Assembly (NCBI GenBank): GCA_019510485.1
Contig: JAEKKI010000133.1
Span: 1-45,226 of the forward strand
Direction of reading: 5' to 3'
Source of the DNA: Catenulisporales bacterium
GTDB taxonomy: Bacteria > Actinomycetota > Actinomycetes > Streptomycetales > Catenulisporaceae
DNA length: 45,226 nucleotides
Below, in pieces: positions 1 to 10,232 of this stretch. Position numbers and translations under genes: made by a program. The notes below the pieces were generated by a model that worked only from the letters and a program-made list of their open reading frames with translations, was not told the origin of the DNA and ran no database searches. Numbering within the stretch: position 1 is the first letter of the stretch; every line of letters begins with the position of its first letter.

Positions 1-745
1 CGAACACCAGGTAGAGGTGGCCGGTACCGGGGTTCATCAGGAAGACCAAGAACGCGGTGAGCATCGCGGCGAACATCAGCATGCCGACGACGTCGATGCT
101 GTGGGCGTTTCCGGTCCTGACGCGCCGGGGCAGGCGGGCCGCGCCGAGGACCAGACACGCGGCGGACAGCGGAACGTTGACGGCGAAGATCAGATGCCAG
201 CCGCCGGCGGCGATCAACAGTCCGCCGAGCGTCGGCCCGATGACGGAGATCACCTGGTTGGCGATCGACAGCGCGGCCAGGATGCCGCTGGGGCTTCTCA
301 GCCCCGTGCGATCGGCCTCCGAGCGCAGCAACGACATCGAGGCCGGATACGCGGCCGACGTCCCGAAGCCGAGCAGCACGCGCGAGCCCACCAGCACCCC
401 GAGCGTCGGCGCCCACACCCCCAGCACTCCGGCCAGCCCGACCACCGCGGTCCCGGACAGGTACAGCAGCCGGGGCCCGAACGCGTCGACGAGCCGGCCG
501 ATCACCGGCTGCCCCACCGCCGTCGCGAGGTAGAGCCCCGACACCAGCCACGCGGTCTGCGACGGCGCCGCCCCGAAGGCCCGGCCGATCGGGATCAGGG
601 CGACCGCCAGCATCGAGGAGTTGACGGGGTTGAGGATCGAGCCGAGGATCATCGGCGCGATGAGGCGGCGGTCGAAGCCGGTGGCGGCATCGGGTCCGGC
701 GGCGTTCGGGGCATGGCTGAGGAGACGTTCGGCAAGGGTGGTCAC
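1..745 (-). CDS. MFS drug exporter, DHA2 type (3' end outside window)
   Basis: The minus-strand reading frame starts at GTG 743-745 (MTTLAERLLSHAP) and stays open to the left edge, so only the N-terminal 248 or so residues are visible. It encodes alternating hydrophobic helices. After helix 1 (ILGSILNPVNSSML) come the MFS loop 2-3 region (GRLVDAFGPR) and the helix 5 motif C-like stretch (NQVISVIGPTLGGLL), typical of EmrB/QacA proton-driven multidrug exporters in the cytoplasmic membrane. A GAGAGGG ribosome binding site lies about 8 nt before the GTG. The gene has its own promoter (782-810) and is divergent from nothing in the window: the next gene rightward is also on the minus strand. The substrate cannot be predicted. 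Confidence 0.85.
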   Translation of the reverse strand, partial: MTTLAERLLSHAPNAAGPDAATGFDRRLIAPMILGSILNPVNSSMLAVALIPIGRAFGAAPSQTAWLVSGLYLATAVGQPVIGRLVDAFGPRLLYLSGTAVVGLAGVLGVWAPTLGVLVGSRVLLGFGTSAAYPASMSLLRSEADRTGLRSPSGILAALSIANQVISVIGPTLGGLLIAAGGWHLIFAVNVPLSAACLVLGAARLPRRVRTGNAHSIDVVGMLMFAAMLTAFLVFLMNPGTGHLYLVF

Positions 746-781
746 AGGCAAGCCCTCTCTGCGGAGGTGGCTGATACCTCT

Positions 782-810
782 ACCCTAATTCTTCAGTCTG
801 AACTGTGCAA
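782..810 (-). promoter_or_regulatory. Promoter of the exporter at the left edge
   Basis: Reading the minus strand, TTGCAC (805-810) is followed after 17 nt by TAGGGT (782-787), a good SigA-type -35/-10 pair, 37 nt before the GTG start. The spacer and -35 lie between the partly symmetric arms AGTC (795-798) and GACT (815-818), a possible operator for a repressor encoded outside the window. The promoter is read directly from sequence; the operator is inference. Confidence 0.45.
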
Positions 811-849
811 CTTGGACTGTCTATCTCCACCTGCCAGGGAAGCCGAGAG

Positions 850-1962
850 CTACGAACCCGCGCGGAACGCCGGGAACCCCGGCACGCTCGTCACCAGCTT
901 CGGCGCCTTGGAGCCGTCGGCCGGGACGATCTCGACGCCGGAGGGGGTGGAGAACGCGACGGTCTTGCCGTCCGAGGAGATGGCGGGCTCGACACAGTCG
1001 GTCGTGGCGTTGGGCGTCAGGTCTTTCGGGGCCGGCCTGTCACCGCCGGTGCTGGTCTGCAGGGAGCTGAGAAACACGTGCCGGTGTCCGTTCACCGCGC
1101 GGACGAAGACCACCTCCGGCGTCTCCTCGCCGGTCGAGGTCTTGCCGAGAAGTACGTAGCCCGGCTGGGCGGCGTTCTTGATCGACAGGCCGCCCTGCTG
1201 GCGCAGGTAGTCGTCGCGTACGTAGACATCGGAGCCGGAGCCGTTGTCGTGCTCGTAGACCGCGGCGCCCAGCTGCCCGGCGGCCGAGGGCCATTGGTTG
1301 CCGGTCAGCGGCGGCAGGGCCGCGTTCTCGTCCGCGTAGCCGTTCAGCTCGAGTTCTTGGGGCTTGCCGTCGTGCGCGTCCACCGTGACAGTCTTCAAGG
1401 TGGTGGTGCCGTCGACGGTGGATGCGAAGAAGAAGGCGTTGAGCGCCGGCACCTGGTTCACCGGATCGGCTTTCCTGGTCTGCCACGTCGGGTGCGACCA
1501 CTTCTGCCCACCGGGGTTCTTGGCGACCTCGGTCCGGCCGGTGCCGTCGGCCTTGGCGACCACCAGGTTGCCGCCGCCGTCGATGAAGACGACCCGCTTG
1601 CCGTCCGGGGACCAGGACGGATCGTGGACGGCGGTGCCGAAGTCGACGGCCTGGCCGTTCATCAGGACCTTGCTGGAGCCGTCGGACACCGTCAGCCCGG
1701 TGCCGCCGGTCGCGTTCAGCTCCGAAGGCGCCGGCGAAGGAGTCGACGACGATGAGGACGCCGCCGTGCTCCGCCCCGAGGACGAAGTGACCGTCGCAGG
1801 ACTCGACGACGCCACCGGCGTCCCGCTCGCCCCGCTCGTCGCCCCCGAACCCGCGCCGCCCGCGTTCGTCCCGCTCTGGCAACCGCTCACCGCCAACGGC
1901 GTCATCAGCGCCGCCGCGCACACCGCGGCCCGCGCCCACTTCTTCCGCCCCTGCCCGACCAT
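850..1962 (-). CDS. Secreted lipoprotein with beta-propeller (PD40/TolB-like) repeats
   Basis: The predicted protein has 370 residues and starts at ATG 1960-1962, chosen over upstream in-frame ATGs because it has a GGGAGGG ribosome binding site and gives a proper lipoprotein signal: basic GRKKWAR, a hydrophobic stretch and the lipobox LAVSGC. The mature N-terminus is a Ser/Thr/Ala-rich linker, as in many actinobacterial surface lipoproteins. The rest carries repeats of the WSPDGKRVVF and SSDGKTVAFS type, the signature of PD40/TolB-like propeller blades. It should be anchored on the outer face of the membrane. The function is unknown; propellers of this kind usually bind proteins or ligands. 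It is not in an obvious operon. Confidence 0.8.
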   Translation of the reverse strand: MVGQGRKKWARAAVCAAALMTPLAVSGCQSGTNAGGAGSGATSGASGTPVASSSPATVTSSSGRSTAASSSSSTPSPAPSELNATGGTGLTVSDGSSKVLMNGQAVDFGTAVHDPSWSPDGKRVVFIDGGGNLVVAKADGTGRTEVAKNPGGQKWSHPTWQTRKADPVNQVPALNAFFFASTVDGTTTLKTVTVDAHDGKPQELELNGYADENAALPPLTGNQWPSAAGQLGAAVYEHDNGSGSDVYVRDDYLRQQGGLSIKNAAQPGYVLLGKTSTGEETPEVVFVRAVNGHRHVFLSSLQTSTGGDRPAPKDLTPNATTDCVEPAISSDGKTVAFSTPSGVEIVPADGSKAPKLVTSVPGFPAFRAGS

Positions 1963-2078
1963 GACCGATCCCTCCCGTTGCAGCCGTTTCGCTCTCTCCA
2001 CTTGGAACGACGTGCCGCCGTACCGAGGGTTGCACCCCGTGATCCACTCGTTACCAACGACGTGCGACGATCGAATAC

Positions 2079-2627
2079 ATGGACAACGACGAGCTTCAAA
2101 CCCTCGGGCTACCAAACCTGAACGACCCGCACCTGCGGCATCTGCGCCAACTGTTCCTGACCATCGTCACCGGCGGGTGCGCGGTGATGGTGCCGTGGAT
2201 CGTCTATCTGGCCAACGTCCTGCCAGACCACCATCCCGCCAAGCAATGGGCCGCGGCCTGGGTCGGGTTCGACTCGCTCCTGGTCTTCGGGCTGCTGCTC
2301 ACCACGTGGGCGGCGTGGCGGCGGCGGCAGATCGTGGTCATGGCGTGCATCTTCACCGGCGCGCTGCTGATCTGCGACGCGTGGTTCGACGTCGTCCTGG
2401 ACTGGGGCACCCGGGACGAGACCCCGGCGATACTCGCCGCGGTGTTCGGCGAGATCCCGCTGGCGTTCTACCTGTTCCACACGGCGCTGCGGATCCTTCG
2501 GTACACGGTGCGCTCAGCGTTTTTCCTCATCGGCCACACCGGCCCGATCCCCGCCTTCCACAAGATGTCCGTCGGCGCGCTGGCCGAAGTGCTGGAGTCC
2601 CGGCACGCCGCGCGCGAGAACGCCTGA
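2079..2627 (+). CDS. Small integral membrane protein
   Basis: The predicted 182-residue protein has about four hydrophobic segments (around residues 27-45, 62-80, 88-105 and 118-135) and short charged loops such as WRRRQ. It resembles uncharacterised actinobacterial four-helix membrane proteins, and I cannot assign a function. No Shine-Dalgarno sequence precedes ATG 2079, which could mean a leaderless transcript. It diverges from the lipoprotein gene across a 116-bp gap. Its last 114 bp overlap the 3' end of the convergent XRE regulator gene. Confidence 0.7.
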   Translation: MDNDELQTLGLPNLNDPHLRHLRQLFLTIVTGGCAVMVPWIVYLANVLPDHHPAKQWAAAWVGFDSLLVFGLLLTTWAAWRRRQIVVMACIFTGALLICDAWFDVVLDWGTRDETPAILAAVFGEIPLAFYLFHTALRILRYTVRSAFFLIGHTGPIPAFHKMSVGALAEVLESRHAARENA

Positions 2628-3467
2628 GCCGATCATGTCCAGCAGCGTCACCGCGTCATGGTCCGGGGTGCCGGGGACGGTGTAGTACACGACCAGGCGC
2701 TGGCCGCCGGAGTTCGCCAGCTCCATCGCCTCGTAGTCCAGGGTCATCGCGCCGACATCGGGGTGCTGGAAGGCCTTCGTGCCCTGAGCGTGCAGGCACA
2801 GCTCGTAACGCTCCCACAGCCGCGCGAACTCAGGGCTCTTCACCACGAGCTCGCCGACCAGGCGCACCAGGTCCGGGTCGTCGGGATCGGCGCCGGCGCG
2901 GGCACGCAGGAAGGCCACCGACTTCGGGACCAACTTGTCCCACTCCGGGTAGAGCTCCTTGGCCGCCGGGTGCAGGAAGATGTACCGGCTGACGTTGCGC
3001 AGCCTAGTCGGCCAGTCCACCAGGCCGGGGTACAGCGCCGCGCCGGAGGGGTTCGCGGCCAGGAGGTCGTTGGTGCGGGTGACGATGATCGCGGGGTTCG
3101 GGCGCAGCGATTCCAGGATGACCAGGCCGCCCTCGCGCACCGTGCGGTCGCGGGCCCGGCGGTGCTCGTCCTGGCGCGCCGGCCGGGCGGCGTGCGCCGT
3201 CAGGTCGTGCAGGTGCTGGTGCTCGTCGCGGTTCAGGCGCAGGATGCGGGCCAGGGCGTCCAGCACCGCCGGGCTCGGGTTGGTCTCCTTGCCGCGCTCC
3301 AGCCGGGTGTAGTAGTCGACGCTGACGCCGGCCAGGATCGCGACCTCTTCCCGGCGCAGGCCCGGCGTGCGGCGGACGCCGGTGCCGGTGGGCAGGCCCA
3401 CGTCCTCCGGCTTCACCTGCGCGCGCCGCGCCTTCAAGAAGATCCCCAACTCACTGCCGTTCGTCAT
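2514..3467 (-). CDS. XRE-family regulator with MmyB-like ligand-binding domain
   Basis: The predicted 317-residue protein starts at ATG 3465-3467 (MTNGSELGIFLKARR), just after GGAAG. Residues about 8-75 form an XRE helix-turn-helix (LRREEVAILAGVSVDYYTRLE). Residues about 105-280 match the MmyB-like PAS-type ligand-binding domain found in this actinobacterial regulator family (NDLLAANPSGAALYP, NVSRYIFLHP, LDYEAMELANSGGQRLVVYY). Such proteins often control the neighbouring gene, here the divergent MFS exporter at 3584, so it may be a local drug-responsive regulator (inference). The last 30 or so residues (after DMIGSG) are not family-like and are encoded antisense to the preceding membrane protein gene, so the 3' end may have been altered. 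Confidence 0.85.
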   Translation of the reverse strand: MTNGSELGIFLKARRAQVKPEDVGLPTGTGVRRTPGLRREEVAILAGVSVDYYTRLERGKETNPSPAVLDALARILRLNRDEHQHLHDLTAHAARPARQDEHRRARDRTVREGGLVILESLRPNPAIIVTRTNDLLAANPSGAALYPGLVDWPTRLRNVSRYIFLHPAAKELYPEWDKLVPKSVAFLRARAGADPDDPDLVRLVGELVVKSPEFARLWERYELCLHAQGTKAFQHPDVGAMTLDYEAMELANSGGQRLVVYYTVPGTPDHDAVTLLDMIGSGVLARGVPGLQHFGQRADGHLVEGGDRAGVADEEKR

Positions 3468-3583
3468 ACTTCCAGCGTAAACGCCCTGCGTTGGATGTGA
3501 GGGGGTGTGTCGCACCCCGGCACGGCGCTCCCCGGCTCAACGCGGTCTGTATAGCGGCGCTGAGCGGGACGAGAGTTACCAGC

Positions 3584-5050
3584 ATGACAGCTCTCACCAC
3601 GCTCCGGCTGCGGGCCACAAGCACCGCCGCTCCGGCCGTACCCGGCCTCGCGGGCGCTCCCGGCGCCACCTCCGCGACCGCCTCCTCCTCCGCCTCCGCT
3701 GCTCCCGCCAAGCGCGTCCTGGCGGCCGCCGCCTTCGGCTTCTTCCTCGTCGGGCTCGACGCCATGGTGGTCAACGTGGCGCTGCCGTCGATCAACCGCA
3801 GCCTGTCCGGCGGGCTGGCCGGCTCGCAGTGGGTGATCGACGGCTACACCCTGGCGTTCGCCGCGCTGATGCTGTCGGCCGGGGCGCTGGCCGACCGGAT
3901 CGGGGCCAAGGCCGCGTACGGGCTCGGGCTGATCGGATTCACGCTGGCCTCGGCGGCGTGCGGGCTGGCGCCGTCACTGGCGCTGCTGATCGTGGCCCGC
4001 CTGGTGCAGGGCGCGGCGGCCTCGGTGATGCTGCCGGCCTCGCTGGCGCTGGTGCGGCAGGCGTTCCCGGACCCGGTCGCGCGGAACAAGGCGATCGCGC
4101 TGTGGACGGCGGCCGGTTCGTCGGCGGCCGCCGCGGGCCCGGTGGCCGGCGGCCTGATCACCGCCGCGGTGGACTGGCGCTGGATCTTCTTCCTGAACCT
4201 GCCGGCCGGCGCGCTGGCGCTGGCGCTGCTGGCCGGGACGCCTCGCTCGCAGCGTGCTGCGAGCGCCTCGCACTTCGACGCGGCCGGGCTGGTGACCTCG
4301 GTGGTGGCGCTGGCCGGGCTGACCTACGGGTTCATCGAGGGCGGGTCGAAGGGCTTCGGCACGGCGCCGGTGCTGGCGTCATTCGCCGCGGCCGCGGTGG
4401 CGGCCGCTGGGTTCCTCGCGGCCGAGTCGCGGCAGGCCCGGCCGATGGTGCCGCTGGCGCTGTTCCGCTCCCGGGCGATGTCGCTGACGGCGGCGGCGGG
4501 GTTCGCGGTGAACGCGGCGTTCTACGGCGTGATCTTCACGCTGAGCCTGTACTTCCAGCAGGTCGGGCACAAGTCGGCGACCGTCACCGGCCTGCTGTTC
4601 GCCCCGATCACGGCGGTGGTGACGATCGTCAACCTGACCGTCGCGGCGCGCATGGTGGCCCGGATCGGCGCCCGGCTGTCGATGACGATCGGACTGTTCG
4701 GCACCGCCGGCGCGATGCTGGCGCTGCTCGCGGTGCGGCCGGATCAGCCGCTGTGGCTGCTGGTCCTGCTGCTGGTCCCGGTCGCCTTCGCCGGCTCGTT
4801 CGTGGTGCCGGCGTTGACGATCATGGTGATGGGCAGCGTCCCCGCCGACCGGGCCGGCACCGCCGCCGGGATCGTCAACACCTCGCGCCAGGTCGGCGGC
4901 GCCCTGTCGGTCGCGGTGATCGGGGCGCTGGTGGCCGGCGGCGACTTCACCGGCGGGATGCGCGTCGGACTGATCGGCCTGGCGGCCCTGATGGTTCTGA
5001 CCGCGGTGGCGGTGCAGCTCCTGGCTCCGGGGAAGAAGACGGCCGAGTAG
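3584..5050 (+). CDS. MFS multidrug exporter, DHA2 (EmrB/QacA) family
   Basis: The predicted protein has 488 residues from ATG 3584 (MTALTTLRL); the frame is open upstream, but that part lacks membrane character. A 35-residue Ala/Ser/Thr-rich N-terminus precedes about 14 hydrophobic helices. Family signatures are LDAMVVNVALPSI in helix 1, the loop GALADRIGAK, and the motif C-type SSAAAAGPVAGGLI. It should use the proton gradient to export drugs or metabolites. It is divergent from the XRE/MmyB-like regulator with 116 bp between start codons, which probably holds the shared control region. A strong hairpin at 5098-5130 ends the transcript. Confidence 0.88.
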   Translation: MTALTTLRLRATSTAAPAVPGLAGAPGATSATASSSASAAPAKRVLAAAAFGFFLVGLDAMVVNVALPSINRSLSGGLAGSQWVIDGYTLAFAALMLSAGALADRIGAKAAYGLGLIGFTLASAACGLAPSLALLIVARLVQGAAASVMLPASLALVRQAFPDPVARNKAIALWTAAGSSAAAAGPVAGGLITAAVDWRWIFFLNLPAGALALALLAGTPRSQRAASASHFDAAGLVTSVVALAGLTYGFIEGGSKGFGTAPVLASFAAAAVAAAGFLAAESRQARPMVPLALFRSRAMSLTAAAGFAVNAAFYGVIFTLSLYFQQVGHKSATVTGLLFAPITAVVTIVNLTVAARMVARIGARLSMTIGLFGTAGAMLALLAVRPDQPLWLLVLLLVPVAFAGSFVVPALTIMVMGSVPADRAGTAAGIVNTSRQVGGALSVAVIGALVAGGDFTGGMRVGLIGLAALMVLTAVAVQLLAPGKKTAE

Positions 5051-5097
5051 ACCGGTCGGCCTTGGCCACTGCGCCGGGCGTGAGGTGAGAACCGACG

Positions 5098-5130
5098 AGC
5101 GCCGCGATCCGAGATCCGGGTCGCGGCGCT
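5098..5130. terminator. Bidirectional hairpin terminator between the MFS gene and rny
   Basis: A 14-bp stem (5098-5111 with 5117-5130, one G-T wobble) closes a 5-nt loop (AGATC), followed on the plus strand by a T-rich stretch. It lies between two convergent genes (stops at 5050 and 5178) and could end both transcripts. Confidence 0.75.
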
Positions 5131-5177
5131 TCGTCGTGTTCTGGTTCTTCTGGTTCCGCCGATGGCGAGTGCCGCTT

Positions 5178-6860
5178 TCAGCGTGCGTACTCGGTCGCCC
5201 GCGACTCCCGCACCACCGTGATCCGGATCTGGCCCGGGTAGGTCAGCTCCTCCTCCACCTGCTTGGCGATGTCGCGGGCGATGACCTGGGCCTGGATGTC
5301 GTCGACCGCGTCGGGGACGACCATCACCCGGATCTCGCGGCCGGCCTGCATGGCGAAGACCTTCTCCACGCCCTCGTGGTCGGCGGCGATCTGCTCCAGC
5401 CGCTCCAGGCGCTTGACGTACGCCTCCAGCGACTCGCGGCGGGCGCCGGGACGGCCGCCGCTGATGGCGTCGGCGGCCTGCGTCAGGACCGCCTCCACGG
5501 TGCGGACCTCGACCTCGTTGTGGTGGGCCTCGATGGCGTGCACCACGTCGTCGTGCTCGCCGTACTTGCGGGCGATCTCGGCGCCGATCAGGGCGTGGCT
5601 GCCCTCGACCTCGTGGGTCAGGGCCTTGCCGATGTCGTGCAGGACCGTGCAGCGCTTGAGGAGCATGGAGTCCAGGCGCAGCTCGGAGGCCATGATCGAG
5701 GCCAGGTGCGCCGATTCCACCAGGTGCTTGAGGACGTTCTGGCCGTAGGAGGTGCGGTAGCGGAGCTTGCCGAGCAGGGCGATCAGCTCCGGATGCATGT
5801 CGGTGATGCCGAGCTCCATCAGCGCGTCCTCGCCGGCCCGCACGCACAGCTGCTCCACCTTGGCCTTGGAGCGCTCGTAGATCTCCTCGATGCGGTGCGG
5901 GTGGATGCGGCCGTCCAGGACCAGCTCCTCCAGCGTCAGCCGGCCGACCTCGCGGCGGACCGGGTCGAAGCAGGACAGCAGCACCGCCTCGGGCGAGTCG
6001 TCGATGATGAGGTTGACGCCGGTGATCGACTCGTACGCCCGGATGTTGCGGCCCTCGCGGCCGATGATCCGGCCCTTCATGTCGTCGCTGGGCAGATGCA
6101 GGACGCTGACGACCGACTCGGCGGTCTGCTCGCTGGCCACCCGCTGGATCGCCAGCGCCACGGTCTTGCGGGCCCGCTTCTCGCCCTCGTCCCTGGCCTC
6201 CTGCTCGATCTGCCGGATCAGCACCGCGGCCTCGCGCTTGGCCTGGTTCTCGATCGACTTCACCAGTTCGGTCTTGGCCTCGGCCGCCGAGAGCGCGGCG
6301 GCCCGCTCCAAGATGGCGCGCCGCTCGTCCTCCAGCGCCACCAGCTCGCTCTTCTTGCGCTCCAGCTCGGCGTCGGCGGCCGCCAGCTCGCGCTCCTTCT
6401 CGGCGGTGCGGCGCAGGTCGGCGTCCAGCCGCTCCTCGCGCTCGGCCTGCCGGGCCTCGCGGCGCTCCAGGTCCAGGCGCAGCTCGCGGATCTCGTCCTT
6501 GAGCACCCGGGTCTCGGCCTCGGCCTCGTCCCGGATCCGCCGGGCCCGGTCCATCTCCACGCCCGCGGCGGCCGCGGCCTGCTCGCGGATCTGCACGGCC
6601 TGGACGTCGGCCTGCTTGCGCGCCTCGGCCGCCTCACGGTGCACGGCGGCCAGGTCGCGCTGGGCGGCGACGACCGCGGCGGCGTGCTCGCCCTCCCGCG
6701 CCTGCGCGCGCTGCGCGAGCTCGGCGAGCTGCTTGTCGAAGTCCTCGTACGCGCTCTTCCGCAGGTTGTCGATCCGGCGGGAGGCCCCGACGTTCATCCC
6801 CACGAGCAGGCCGACGCACGCCGCGACCACCGCTGCGATCGCGATCAACAGGCCGACCAT
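5178..6860 (-). CDS. rny: Ribonuclease Y
   Basis: The 560-residue protein has the complete RNase Y layout: an N-terminal membrane anchor (residues 3-24), a long charged coiled coil (about 30-240), a KH RNA-binding domain with GRIIGREGRNI (263-273), and an HD-type metal-dependent phosphodiesterase domain with the diagnostic HDIGK at 408-412. It is an endoribonuclease that starts mRNA decay at the inner membrane. The start ATG 6858-6860 has a GGGAG ribosome binding site. The recX-rny neighbourhood is common in actinobacteria. A 175-bp gap with its own promoter region separates it from recX. Confidence 0.95.
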   Translation of the reverse strand: MVGLLIAIAAVVAACVGLLVGMNVGASRRIDNLRKSAYEDFDKQLAELAQRAQAREGEHAAAVVAAQRDLAAVHREAAEARKQADVQAVQIREQAAAAAGVEMDRARRIRDEAEAETRVLKDEIRELRLDLERREARQAEREERLDADLRRTAEKERELAAADAELERKKSELVALEDERRAILERAAALSAAEAKTELVKSIENQAKREAAVLIRQIEQEARDEGEKRARKTVALAIQRVASEQTAESVVSVLHLPSDDMKGRIIGREGRNIRAYESITGVNLIIDDSPEAVLLSCFDPVRREVGRLTLEELVLDGRIHPHRIEEIYERSKAKVEQLCVRAGEDALMELGITDMHPELIALLGKLRYRTSYGQNVLKHLVESAHLASIMASELRLDSMLLKRCTVLHDIGKALTHEVEGSHALIGAEIARKYGEHDDVVHAIEAHHNEVEVRTVEAVLTQAADAISGGRPGARRESLEAYVKRLERLEQIAADHEGVEKVFAMQAGREIRVMVVPDAVDDIQAQVIARDIAKQVEEELTYPGQIRITVVRESRATEYAR

Positions 6861-7035
6861 TTAGTTCGCTCCCAGCGCGCTTGAGTGATCCTTCGATGAT
6901 CCCTCACTGAGTGCGAGGTTAGGGCGAGGTAACAATACGGTCAAGGAGGAGTGTGCTCGACAACCGTTGGTGTCGCCGCGAAAATCCGATGAAAACGCCG
7001 GATGGAGTGGGTAAACAGCCGATTGCCGCCGGACT

Positions 7036-7878
7036 TCAGTCAAAACCCGGATCTTCGATGTCGATCTCCTGGCCCTCGGCGGCCAGAGCCTCCTTCACGG
7101 CGCGGAAGGCGATCGACGAGGAGTAGCCCTTGCGCGCCAGCATCGCGACCAAGCGCCGGGTGCGGACTTGCGGGTCCAGGCCGCGTGTGGCGCGCAGGCG
7201 CGAGTCGACGAGGCGGCGCGCGGTCTCGGCCTCCTGGTCCTCGTCGAGCGTGGACAGCGCCTCGGCGGCGGTGTCGTCGTCGATGCCGCGGCGGCGCAGC
7301 TCGTAGCTCAGGGCGCGTTTGGCCAGCCCGCGCTCCGAATGCCGGGAGCGGACGAAGGTCTCGGCGTAGCCGGCGTCGTCCAGGAGGTGCAGCTCCTCGA
7401 ACCGGTCGAGCACCGCCTCGGCGATGTCGTCCGGGATCTCCTTCTTGCGGAGCCGGTCGGCGAGCTGGGAGCGGGTCTGCATCTGCCGGCCGAGGTGGTA
7501 GAGCAGGATGTTCTTCGCGCGCTGCTCGAGCTTCTCGCGCGACGGCGGCGGCTTGGGTTTGTCGGCCTCGGCCGGGTCGCGGTCCTTGCGGCGGGAGGAC
7601 CAGCTGTTGGACTGCTTCTTGGCAGCGTTCTTCTTTGCCGTGGCGCTTTTTTTGGCGGCGGCGTTCTGTTTTGGTGCGGCCTTCGCTGTCGGCCTACGCT
7701 CCGGCTCGACCAGAGCGGCCCAGCCGCTCGGCGCCGGCGCCGGATCTGGTGTCGGCTCCGGTGCCGACTCCGGCTCCGGCTCCGCCCAGGCCGGAGCGGC
7801 GGCCGGCTCATCGGCCGCCGCGGCGAACCAGTCGGGGCCGGCTCCCTCATCCCGGGCCCGGCCCCAACCGGCACTCAC
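7036..7878 (-). CDS. recX: RecX, regulator of RecA, with a long N-terminal extension
   Basis: The 280-residue protein starts at GTG 7876-7878, four nucleotides after the recA stop, and its GGAGGAG ribosome binding site lies inside the recA 3' end, so the two are translationally linked. The C-terminal 165 residues are the RecX fold (LYHLGRQMQTRSQLADRLRKK, LDDAGYAETFVRSR, LAKRALSYELRRRGI, RRLVAMLARKGYS), which binds RecA filaments and limits their activity. The first 110 or so residues are an extension absent from short RecX proteins: an acidic Pro/Ala/Glu segment (about 17-50), then a Lys/Ala-rich stretch (about 64-88) resembling histone H1-like or HU tails, which might bind DNA (inference). 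Confidence 0.93.
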   Translation of the reverse strand: MSAGWGRARDEGAGPDWFAAAADEPAAAPAWAEPEPESAPEPTPDPAPAPSGWAALVEPERRPTAKAAPKQNAAAKKSATAKKNAAKKQSNSWSSRRKDRDPAEADKPKPPPSREKLEQRAKNILLYHLGRQMQTRSQLADRLRKKEIPDDIAEAVLDRFEELHLLDDAGYAETFVRSRHSERGLAKRALSYELRRRGIDDDTAAEALSTLDEDQEAETARRLVDSRLRATRGLDPQVRTRRLVAMLARKGYSSSIAFRAVKEALAAEGQEIDIEDPGFD

Positions 7879-7882
7879 CTGC

Positions 7883-10123
<2,241 letters not shown>

Positions 10124-10169
10124 GGGTGCCTGCCTTAGGTTCTTGCGTGCTTCACGTCTGACGGTCTCG

Positions 10170-10192
10170 AAGGTAGAGGACGCCACTGACAA
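10170..10192 (-). promoter_or_regulatory. PafBC-dependent (RecA-NDp) promoter of recA
   Basis: On the minus strand TTGTCAGTG (10184-10192) is followed by exactly 8 nt and TACCTT (10170-10175). This is a perfect match to the published RecA-NDp/PafBC consensus TTGTCRGTG-N8-TANNNT, which drives LexA-independent DNA damage induction in actinobacteria. The leader to the recA start codon is about 40 nt. I saw no palindromic LexA box in this intergenic region. Confidence 0.9.
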
Positions 10193-10232
10193 AAGCCGTC
10201 GCGGCGATTCCGCCGCCCGTTCTGACCTGTTC

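Noticed and set aside
10219-10232. LexA box upstream of recA (GAACAGGTCAGAAC on the minus strand)
   Set aside because: The two GAAC elements are direct repeats, not the inverted pair needed for a LexA dimer.
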